Source: Camellia lanceoleosa
Lineage: Eukaryota > Streptophyta > Magnoliopsida > Ericales > Theaceae
Assembly (NCBI GenBank): GCA_025200525.1
Contig: CM045767.1
Location: 122,376,346-122,440,345 of the forward strand
Length of the DNA: 64,000 nt
Direction: 5' to 3'
Notes under the pieces: model-generated
The model's database searches: none
Told to the model about the DNA's origin: nothing
The model's input: the letters and a program-made list of their open reading frames with translations, nothing else
Made by a program: the position numbers and the translations under genes
Shown: positions 10,159 through 20,646 of the stretch, piece after piece
Numbering within the stretch: the stretch's first letter is position 1
How the letters are laid out: the number at the start of each line of letters is the position of its first letter

Positions 10159-12457
10159 GACCCTTCTTCTTCCATTGTCAAGGGTTAGATATTTTGAACA
10201 AAAAAACCAGAGATATACAGATATATATCTCTCATATATATTCTCTCTCTATATTTTCCCTCTCTCTTCTCCCTTGTGTGTGTTTTGTGGCCTAAAAGTG
10301 CATTTTTACCTTAGTTTTGCACTAAGACACACACCATCACACCTTACTTCGACCTTGAGGGGCTTGGAGGGTTTGTTCTTGAGTTTTTGGACTGATTTTG
10401 ATCAAAAGAAGAGGGCTGTGGTTCTTCAAGGGTAACTACTTTACTTTAGTTTCCCCAATCTTGCATTGGCTTTTGACCTGTCTTGCATGCTGATTTAAGC
10501 TTTGTGTATAACTACAAAAAGTCTTGTATTTTCATGCTTTAGATTTTTCATTGAGGGTATTTTGTTGTTTGGGGTCGACCTCCCCCTCTTAGGCTCCCAT
10601 TTGGCCTCTTTTAGTGCTTTTTCTTTAAGCTTTATTTATCTTGGTGTGTTGGCCTTCTCACCACTGAAATCCAATGGATTTTCAGTGGTGAAGAAGAAGG
10701 TTTGAGGACTTGTGTAGGGGAGGGACACCCCTATCCCCTATGTCTCCCATTTTTGCATATTTTGGCTCATAAGGATAGTATGCATGAGTAGTTGCATTTG
10801 GTACCATTTCAGAGGTCTTTGGTTGTTTTTGGGTCATAACATGCCTCTGTCCTTGGTCGGATTCATGGCCCTTTACATGTATAATACACTTGCTTTGTAA
10901 TTCTCCATTTTGCCTAGAAGTATGCCATGTGTTTAGCCTAGCATATCCTCATGTTTTGACCTAACTTTGTGAAGTAGTTGGCCATATTTTGTCATGCTTA
11001 AGGTCTGTAGGCCACTGATTTAGTCTTGTTTAACATGTTTGATATAGTTGCTTTGCATCTTGGCTTGTGAGCCCTAAGGATGTGAGTTCTAAACATGCAT
11101 TGGTTAGGCTATTTCAGTGATTTGGAATCACTTAGCATGTTATTTCAGTCCCTAAACCATGCTTGTATGCTTGCATTCATCACTTCTCTCATGCTTTGAA
11201 GATGTGCCCCCTTATGCCTTAAAATGTGCATTGTGTATGCCTATATGTTGGGGTCATTAAAGTTGCCATAACAGTGGGTTTTGAGGCTCATTTTCGCATG
11301 CTAGAATTCTGTTTTAGGTTCCTTAGTTCATGCCATGTGTGGTCATGAAGAATAGTAGTCTTGTGCTCCATGTTTTATGCCTCTTTACTTGAGTCATTTG
11401 GGATGCCCTGTGTGCGGGCTTTGGGTCTCATTCTAGCATGCCATGACACTTTCTTTTTGATTGGTCTAGTGTCCATGTTTGCCTTCTTTAGTATGCTTGT
11501 AAGTTGGCCTTCATGCCTTAGTCTTAGGCTTACTAGCTTGCATACTTGTTTTGCATAATTGGCATCATTGTTCTAGTCCACTTTGGCCACTAATTTTGGC
11601 TTGCTTACGAGCTATCCACGTTAGTTTAAGTCCATCATCGCTTATTGTTGCGTGCCTTATTTGTTTACATGTTTAGGTTGTGTGCCTATTGCATATTAAA
11701 TGCATTGCATATTCGCATGCTTAGAATACATTGCATTTGGCATGATTTGTGCCTTAGCTTCATTTGTATGCTTGAGCCATGATTGCATACTTGCATTGCA
11801 TTGTTTGGCTTGGGGTGTCAAGCCAAACTTGAGGGGTAAGAAGTGTTCATACTTCAAGTGATGCAACATCTCTCAACCCTCGGTCGTGAAGCCCTTGACT
11901 CTAAGATGATGGGGTCTTGGTATTCATTTGTGTGTTGCATGCATTTTCATTGAATGGCAAGCTTGACTTCTTAGGTCATCATACCTAATTGATGGCCCGA
12001 GGATCGAGGGCCATGCTCCCTTGTATCCATTGCATGATAGGGAGTGTGTCCATGCATATATTTGCTTGAAAATTCCATGCCATACACTGCTTGCCCTCTG
12101 CTCTTGTAACAGCTACGGAGTTCTGCAGAAGTTTTGGGCCGAGCCATATCTAGTGCCGGCCGGCCATTAATTTTTGGCCGGTATACAAAAGGGTGGCCGT
12201 TGGTTCCTCTCCTTGGCCGGTGGTGTTTATACTTGGCCGATGGTATTTCCCAACATCCATAGAGCATGTCCCAAGACTTTTGCAGTCTTTAGAGAAGCAT
12301 GGCAGTGTAAATAGAGGCAGCAGTGGCATGGTACGGGTTTTCCGGGCGAGACGGACTCGAACACGCATCATTCGCGCATTCCAAGGCGGGGCTGTGGCCT
12401 TTTCCCTTCTGCATTCACTTTGTTAATTGGATTAGAAATTTTGTAATAATTAATTTA

Positions 12458-13821
12458 GCCTGTGTTTGGGAAGGGCTCCCACGCTCTTTGAGCCATATAA
12501 TGACAAAAAAGGCTCAAAGAGCCACTAAACGACAAAAGCAAAAATCTTGCTTTGCAAGTTCCAACTCTAAGCTGAATTCACAAAACTACCCCTCATCAAA
12601 GAGGGGCATGCGGCAGCACCCAAAAAAAAAAAAAAAATCCCAAAAAACACATTTTTCCAGAAAAAACAAAGAAAGTTGAAAAAAAAAATATTTTTTTGTT
12701 TTTTGTTTAAATATTTTAATTTTTTTGTTATGTGTTTTGGTTATGATTTGAGTGTAGAGTTGTGAAAGTAGTATGGAGTTTCAAGTTATGTGTTTGGTTA
12801 TGAGTTTTAAAAATAATTTATTACGTGAGTTTTATTTTATGTGTTTGGTTACGATTTCAGTGTAGAGTTGTGAAAGTAGTATGGAGTTTCAATTATGTGT
12901 TTGGTTATGAGTTTTAAAAATAATTTATTACGTGATTTTTATTTTATGTGTTTGGTTACGATTTCAGTGTAGAGTTATTTTTAAATTTAAAATATTAACA
13001 TTTTAAACTATTTAAATTGTTTGAATATTTAAATTATTTAAATTTTTTTGTTAAAATAATTTTTTGAATATTTAAATTATTTAAATTTTTACGATTTAAA
13101 TTTTTTGAATATTTATTTTAATTTTTTACTATTGAAAGAATTTTTAGATTATTTACATTATTTAAATACTTAAAATAAAATTAAAATAAACATAAAAATT
13201 AAAACGCAAATTAAAATAAAAATACAAATAAATATTTAAAGTTAAATTAAAATTAAATTATTTAAAATAAAAAAAACGTAAATTAATAACAGTAATAACA
13301 TTTGCTAATAATTTACAAATAAAAATAATAATAACATTTTAAATTAATAAAAACGACAAAAAATGTAAATTACAAATAAAAAAATGACAAAACCGTAAAT
13401 TAGTAATTAATAAAAAAAATTACAAATAAAAAAAAATTTATTATAAAAAAACGACAAAACCGTAGAAACGTAAATTAATAATTTTGTGAATATTTATTTT
13501 AAATTGGCCAAATCAAAACCCAAAAAAAAAAAATTTTAAAAAAATTAAGCAAAAAACGTCACATCCAAACCCAAAATTAAAATAAATAAATAAATAAATA
13601 AATTAAGCAAAATATGGGAAATCCAAACCCAAAATAAAAATCAAAATAAAAAACAAAAGCAAAAAAGGGCAGTTTGGTAATTTATCAGGATGACACCTCA
13701 CCAAAAAGCCAAAAAGCCAAAAAAGCTAAAAAGTCCTTCCCAAACCAGGTTTTTGAGCCCAGGCTCATATAACCAAAAAAGTCAAAAAGCCAAAAAGCCA
13801 GCCCACTTCCCAAACGGAGGC
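12458..13821. mobile_element. 1.36-kb non-autonomous PIF/Harbinger-like element inside the LTR
   Basis: Ends are GCCTGTGTTTGGGAAG and CTTCCCAAACGGAGGC, flanked by TTA (12455-12457 and 13822-13824). The homologous solo LTR near 61370 continues from GTAATTAATTTG-like sequence into TTATTTATTCGGAC without this insert, giving a natural empty site. The interior is extremely AT-rich and non-coding. It contains direct repeats of GTGTTTGGTTAYGATTTCAG with a period of roughly 105 bases at 12728-12985. Confidence 0.88.
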
Positions 13822-14978
13822 TTAGAATTATTTATTCGGACTGTATTATTCTTTTGGTCCCTCCGAGTGAGGGCATATTTGTAATAAGCATGTGTGAGTG
13901 TGTGCATGTCTTCCAATCCCACGTCTTTCTTCCCTTTTATTTACCTGCTTATGATGATAGACTAGGGCATATTTAAATTGGCATACCTTATGCAATGCAT
14001 GTGTGCATCCATGCATTTGTCTTGCATGCATTAGGCTCGGCACATCATTCTAACTGTATCTGTATTTCAATCCCAACTTAAATACGTGTTGGTTGTAACA
14101 TTTCACATGCCATTCTTTAGGATAGCTGAGCCTATTATAGTTGCATCTTGTATGTGTTGCATTAGCCATCTTAAAATGAGCTAGGATCATGCATGTGATT
14201 ACTAACTAGTTTCTGTTTTGGCTCGGAGTACTAGGTAAGCTTTTATGCTTTAGCATACCACATGCGTGTGAATGTTGCCATAATAGCATAATTACCATGA
14301 AGCTAGCTGCTTATGTGACATAACTGCTTAAATGCCTGTGGGTGGAGGTTGAGTTATTTAAATTGGAACAATGCATTAAAGCTGTGAGTTTTAAGTCCAC
14401 CAGATAGTGGCAGAACCATCTTTTCTAAAGCCCACTTGAAAGTGGCAAAAACCTGCATTTTAGCCTACTTGCGAGTAGTAAACCATTTTCAAAACAAACA
14501 TGAAATGTTTTGTTCCAATTTAGGTGATTTGGTCTATACTTGTTTGCTGCGCGCATAACATAGTAATTCTAGGCTAATAACCGGAATGAGAGCATATAAT
14601 GTTTTCAAAACAAGATATCACGGTTAGTAGAGCCCGATCTTCGGATCGGGCGAGAGGGGGTGCTCATAGCTGACCTTCCCCAATCGTACCCAAACATCCG
14701 AGCCGAGGCAACTTTGGTGATGACGGACACATGGCCTTTGGCGCCGAGTCAGGGTTTCCTAAATTCCCCCATAAAAAATATTTAGGTGGCGACTCTGTAT
14801 CTGGCAAAGCAGTCCATGTTTGACACTTCTTTCAAAAAATCTGTTTTCAAAAACGATTTGCCGGATTTGGACTCTTTGGTTCAGATTAAGAACCGTGACA
14901 ATTTGAGTCCAAACTGTAGTAGACCCACAAAAGAACAGAACGGGAGTCATCCTCCCGGGGCGTTCGGGGACGTCTATA

Positions 14979-16548
14979 GTTGGCCTTGAAACAAACAGAT
15001 GGAGTAGATTAGTCAAACAGAATGCGGCACGTGACCTATATAACACATAACAAATACACACTTGAAACACACGTTCTATTTGTACAAAACTTACTTCGTT
15101 GGCTCTTAATGTGTTTCTAACCCTTAATCCTCACTATGGAGTCATAATCAAGGCCTAGGAATGCCTAGGATAGAATGAGGATGCAAAAATGCCTTGGAAA
15201 ACATTTTTCAAAACTTGCTGAAAACAGGGGTCTCACTCGAGCGTGACTTTCTTCACTCGAGTGAAATTACCAAAATAGAGGGGTCGCTCGAGCGTAAACT
15301 CCTTCGCTCGAGCGGTCTGTAAAAAAATGCAAAAGTACTGGTTGTTGAAATTTTACGCTCGATGCTCGCTCGAGCGTAAGAGACAACTCTTCGCTCGAGC
15401 GTAGTCGCTCGAGCATGCGTCTGCGTACACCGAAAACTTGCAATTTACGCTCGAGCCACCATTCCTTCGCTCGAGCGAAGCTCTGAACAAACGATGGTCG
15501 CTCGAGCATGGAATCCTTAGCTCGAGCGAGGAAGCCAAATTCTAGAATTTCCAGATTTGCCTCCCAAGCTCAAACCAAGCATTCAACACCTCAAATCTCA
15601 ACCCTTTGGGCCCATTTTCTGGAAAACACTTGTAAACTCATAGTATAAGATGTTTCAAAGATCAATTTGTAAAATGAAAGCCCAAAGGTGAGTCAATTGA
15701 ACCACAAATCCAAAGAAGCTTTAAGAATAATGCAAGAACTTAACATGCAAGTGCTCATTGGTAATCTAATGCTCTAAAACAAGACCAAATGTAAGATTCG
15801 AGCTCAAAACATGGTGGATTCATAGACAATAACCCAAATATGGACATGCATGTGGAGAATTCATGAAAACATCTTCAAAACTCAATAATGTGCACATGCA
15901 TGCATGAATTACTACTCAATTCAACATTTAAACCAATTCTTGACTTTAATCTTCAATTTTACCATGGACCATGCAAGGTATAACTTAAATGCACAATCAA
16001 GAAGATGATTTTCCTACCTTGGGTCTTCAATTCCAAGTATGGAGGCTCAATTATGCAATTCTTCTACAATTCCTCCAATTTCCAAGCAAAATCTCTAGAT
16101 GAATTCAATCTCCTCCCTCACTTCCTCTCTCTCACGGTTTTGGCAAGGAAAAAGGCTGAAAATGGTGTATGAATCAATTCTAAACAATGTATGAGAAAGT
16201 GGCCCACTCAAGGGCACTGATGTAATTAACTTGCATTCACTTAATCGATGTTTAATCTAGCATTATTTAATCTAATTTAATCATACCAACCAAATTTTAA
16301 TTAAACCTACCATAAAATCACATATATTCTTACTAGTATAAAACACTACTCAATTTTTGAATCGGTCGCCGATAAGGCTTTCAATTCGCAGTTTAAAGTC
16401 AAAGGCATGAATAGGTCATTTTATCGCAAACAGATAGAAACACAAAAATAATGCAATACACATGCAAATTAACCCCATATCCTTCCTAAATTACCATCAG
16501 ACATAATTAAGTACGGATTAACGTTAATCAAAGATTGGGGTTGTTACA
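14979..16548 (-). mobile_element. Possible LTR fragment, minus orientation
   Basis: On the minus strand the sequence begins TGTAACAACCCCAATC (right edge at 16548), a start common to plant LTRs. It has no coding region. It contains a palindrome cluster at 15236-15530. No matching left end or target duplication was found, so the left boundary is arbitrary. It could be a truncated solo LTR or other repeat. Confidence 0.35.
15236..15535. repeat. CTCGAGCG palindrome cluster 1
   Basis: Around ten CTCGAG cores occur in 300 bases, many within TCGCTCGAGCG or as half-sites such as CGCTCGAGC. Spacing is irregular, roughly 20-40 bases. The same motif cluster recurs at 19788-20065 and 56800-57015. Confidence 0.85.
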
Positions 16549-18643
16549 CTCCTTTTCAGCCGTTGATCGCACAACCATCACCAACACCACCACCATCACA
16601 CACACTCTCTCTCTTGCACCTCTATTTGTTGCCTCGTCTCCAGTGTCGACAACGGAGTGATGTCTTTGACTACTTCGTCTTTAACTCTGTCAAGCTCTAG
16701 ATCGTCGGCAACTTCTCCATTACTGCCTCTCTTTCTTTCAGTTCCGAGTACTCTCGGAGAAGGTGAAGGCAGAGCAGATCGATCCGAGAAATCTACCGCC
16801 ACTGTTTGTTTGATGTCTCTCTCTCTCTCTAGATCTGAGTTTTGTAGTTATTGTGCTGATGTTGTTGATCTTTGTTTGTTGTTGATGTTAATGATGATCG
16901 GATGAAACAGATTGTAGTTGTAGTTGTTGTTGATGATGTTGATGTCGATCTGATGATCTTTGTTTTTGTTTTTTTTTTTTTTTGAGGGGGGGCTGGGAAT
17001 TTTTAGGGTTAGAGAAACCCGATTCCCTTTAGAGGGCGGGGGCAGAGATGGTGATAGGTTCTCCGTCAGGGATTGGGGTTGGGGACGGCAAAATTTTCAT
17101 CATCGGAGATCAAGGACGAGAAGCATGATCCTTGGCCCGAGCCCGGCCCGTTGTCATTCCTAGTTAGTGGTGGTATAGTGACATAAACAAAGAGGTAGAT
17201 TAAATAGACAATAGACAAATAAGTATAAATAATATATACTTTCAAATTATTATTATCTTTATAATCCCGAAAGATTAGAACATGGGACTATTACCCAAAA
17301 TTTTAAAATTAGATTTATCAGCCAGTTCTTTTATGCTATGCTTAGTAAAAGGGAAATTAAGGTCATGCATATTCAATTTTTTGTGGGTGAACCAAGATAA
17401 TTAATTTTTTGACAATTATTTATTAGTTTTCTTTTCATTTTCTTAACCTAACCAAAAAAATCAAACTTCTTAAACACAATAGTAGAGGTTGAAAGTTCTA
17501 GACTTATCATTAATTAGATTGTGTTAAGAAAATGCAATTATTCTATAGTCTTTGAGTACCATTTGATATTGTCCATGTCGTGTTTCTAACCAATTATGTA
17601 GCAAAATATTTTATGAATAAGACAATACTAGCCTATTTTTGTTAGGTAGTTGGGAGATAAGAGATGGACCCACCTAATGAATTTTGTGATTTCTCATTTG
17701 TCGGAAGTACCATTTAGACAATGCCATATGATTTTTTGAGACTACCTAATAATTTTTTTTTATTAAGAATGATAATGCCGCATATAAAGAGTTTTATTGT
17801 TGTTATTTTCACCCAAGTGGGATCTATCAATGATTGTTTTTCTTTCATTTTCCAATACTCAAAATCAAGCCTTGAAACATTATTGACGAGATTTCATGAA
17901 GTAATACGAAATACCAATAAGCTAGATATCTTCATCTTGAAGAAATGAACCGTTTATTCCTAACCTTTTCTTAACGTTTGAAAGAATTTGAAAATTTTCT
18001 ATTTTTTTGACTTTTTAAGAATCTAAATATCTTCAATAAAAATAAATAAATACTCCTTTATAACTCAAAAGAGGAGACTTCAAATAATTCATGGGATGGA
18101 TCAAATCAAAATTAAACAAATTCTTACAAACGCAGGTTGAAACTTAATTTAATTTTTCTTGGAAAATTTCTTTTTTTTTCAAGCACTGATGATAATTTAG
18201 AATGAACTCATAAAGTGATGCAAGGATGATGAGCAATGCAATAGGTTTAGCTCTTTCCGTGTCCATGACCACTAATTCAAAAGAAGACAAAATTCAATTG
18301 TAAATCTTTGGTACAAGCACTCAAAAAAAAATTGGATTATTTTTGAATTTTTGAATTTGGTCTATTTTTGAATTTTTGTGGCCATTAGGCCCAAAATCTA
18401 ATTTTTTTTAGTCAAATTGACATAATTTATCTAAAAAGATACTATCTGTTGAAATCAAATCAACCTATCTTTTACAATCACTCAATTTATCTATCTGTTT
18501 ATTTACCAAGCTTATTTTTCTATTTGTTGAATTCACCAAATAACCTATATGTTGAAATGTGATTTATGTTACTCATTTAACATTTTATCTCTTAAATATT
18601 ACACATTTCTCTACCTCATTATTACCACATGCTGCTGTCGGTC
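16549..18643. other. Mixed AT-rich DNA with no supported gene
   Basis: A moderately GC-rich patch (about 16560-17165) has CT microsatellites and reading frames of 67-82 codons, but no recognisable domain or splice structure; it may be a relic of a 5' UTR or transposon end. The rest is AT-rich with no pattern I can name. Confidence 0.5.
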
Positions 18644-19081
18644 GCTAGTGGCGGAGCCAAGAAACTAAATTAGGAGGGGCACTTATTAACTAAAATTTCA
18701 AATTTTTTTTTTCATAACCAACAATAAGAAGATAATAAAATTTTGCAAAAGTATTTCACATAAAATTTTGCAATTAATTTCGAGTAAAATCGAAAAGAAA
18801 ATATTGCGTATAACTAGTGTATCATGGACAATGTAAAAAAGTCATATATTTAAGTCGTAAAATAAATTATATAATAAATCAAATTTTTACAAAATTTGAG
18901 TAAAATTTTTATATAATAGTGATATCACATTATTATTGACATATGATATCACCAATCAATAGTAAAGCAATATATGAAGGGTAAACTCCATATGCAAATA
19001 TAACTAACACTCTAGTAATTTTTAAATGTATATAGTGAAATTAATTATATTTTCATATCAATACTGATGGATATTACCTTT

Positions 19082-20145
19082 TGAAAATCCTATGTGATTC
19101 GTGATTAGATAAAGATTAAAATATTCCAAATTCCAAAAATTCCAAAACACTCAATCTAAAATCATCAAGCACTTACGATAGTGATTTTAGTTTGTTTGTT
19201 TTTAGAAATAAATAATTAATCAATACAAACGATTTTTTACGTGGAAAAACCACAATTGAAGAACCTTCAATTGTAATCAAAAACCACGGGCGAACCGCCA
19301 CTAATCAATCCACTACAGAAGGACTACAAGGTTACAAAGAAACCATATAAATTACCCAACCCAGTCAATTTGTCTCTGAATCTTCTGTAACTCTTTCACC
19401 ACGCCTTCGTCACGGAACTGATTCTGAAGTTGATTCCACACCACAACTTCACTTGTCGAATTAACGACTACGTAAAAAATCAAACGCCTTTTGAAACTTT
19501 ACGTGTTGATCTTCGGATTTCACCGAAGAGAAATCACTTGAATTTTAAGAATCAACTTCCTTGATGTATGAATCTCAATGCATAAGTTTAAAACTCTCTC
19601 AAGAACATCAAGGAAAACTATGAAAAATCTCCAAAGAAAACTTCAAACAAAACTCTAGAACTCTTGAATTAGAACTAGAAAACAAGTCACCTAGTTTTAG
19701 GAGAAAACCATCTTCTTATAGAAAACCAAAAAGAATCCCAGTTCTGAAAGAAACCAAACACTTGAAAAATTCCAGATTCTGAAGCTCGCTCGAGCGAGGC
19801 TCCTCTCGCTCGAGCGAGAAGCTTATCTCGCGTGATTTCTACTAGAGCCTTCGCTCGAGCCATGAACTCTTCGCTCGAGCGAGGAAACAACACTTTCAGG
19901 TTTTTGTATAGAAGCAATTCGTCGCTCGAGCCACCTTCATCTTCGCTCGAGCGAGCATTGACCTTCGCTCGATCCACCAATTCTATGCTCGAGCGCACAT
20001 TCATCTCCTTCAGGTTTTATACCAGACGCAGTCCTTCGCTCGAGCGAGGACATCTTCGCTCGAGCGAGGAAGAAAAAAAACATAGAAAATTTACAACTCA
20101 ATCACTGAGTTTTGTTCGCGGATTTTGACAAGATAGGACCTAACA
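19082..20145 (-). mobile_element. Copia-type LTR (element E1), 3' LTR in minus orientation
   Basis: On the minus strand it starts TGTTAGGTCCTATC at 20145 and ends GGATTTTCA at 19082. The adjacent polypurine tract at 20146-20160 (GACAAAGGGGGAGAT on the minus strand) is typical of plant Ty1/copia. It contains the second CTCGAGCG cluster. It is related to, but clearly different from and longer than, the pair of 739-bp LTRs to its right. The left flank CCTTT (19077-19081) matches CCTTT at 23510-23514, on the far side of the neighbouring element. Confidence 0.8.
19788..20065. repeat. CTCGAGCG palindrome cluster 2
   Basis: Repeated CGCTCGAGCGA palindromes and half-sites lie inside the E1 LTR, spaced about 20-30 bases apart. 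Reading frames across them on both strands (residues such as SSLERA) are artefacts of the repeat. Confidence 0.85.
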
Positions 20146-20646
20146 ATCTCCCCCTTTGTCAATACCCGGACAAAACTTTCTAAACAATTTTCCTGACCAC
20201 AAGAACTAACTAAAACAATTACAACTCAAAGAATTTTCCAAACAATTACAACTCAAGGAATTTGCTAACTAATTACAACTCAAGGAATGAGCGACAAAAA
20301 AATACAACTCAATGATAGACCACAATGAAACCAATCTTGATAACCACCCAATCTGCACACCATAACTTGAAAAAGATTTGTTATGTACCAAAAAAACAAT
20401 ATCAAGATCAAGTAAACAATCCATGAAGCTGTAACATGAGTCTGCAGTATCATGAGTATACATATAACACAAAGAGTCAGAATGCATATATCCAAAAATA
20501 TCAACATCAATCCTGTCTACATCAAATATCCCATATACATCAAAACAATATATCCAACATGTCCAAAGCACAGATCATATCAAAACAATATATCCACAGA
20601 TCATATCAAAACAATATATCCTGTCACAGAGCATAGATGTGATTAT
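20146..20646 (-). mobile_element. Remnant of E1 internal region
   Basis: The polypurine tract is followed by about 500 bases of AT-rich non-coding DNA with short direct repeats (AATTACAACTCAA three times near 20218-20282; CATATCAAAACAATATATCC twice near 20576-20620). No gag or pol motif is visible. The remnant ends where element E2 begins. Confidence 0.55.

Larger units (their letters stand above)
9544..14978 (+). mobile_element. 3' LTR of the Tat-type gypsy element, about 5.4 kb
   Basis: The LTR begins TGTAGACACCCC and ends GGGGACGTCTATA; the homologous LTR at 57512-62556 ends GTCTACA, so the terminal CA is mutated here. The 3' part has AGGTGGCGACTCTGTATCTG, shared by both copies. Removing the 1.36-kb insertion at 12458-13821 leaves about 4.07 kb. 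LTRs of several kilobases are typical of Ogre/Tat elements. No tRNA-primer site follows position 14978, which supports a 3' LTR. The 5' LTR and gag are outside or deleted. Confidence 0.9.

Noticed and set aside
15267..15538. Ser/Leu/Glu/Arg-rich frames (also at 19687-20128 and 56781-57206)
   Set aside because: They are produced by the CTCGAGCG palindrome clusters, which read open on both strands.
14979..16548. Complete solo LTR ending in TGTAACAACCCC on the minus strand
   Set aside because: Only one end is convincing; no duplication or left terminus was found, so it is listed only as a possible fragment.
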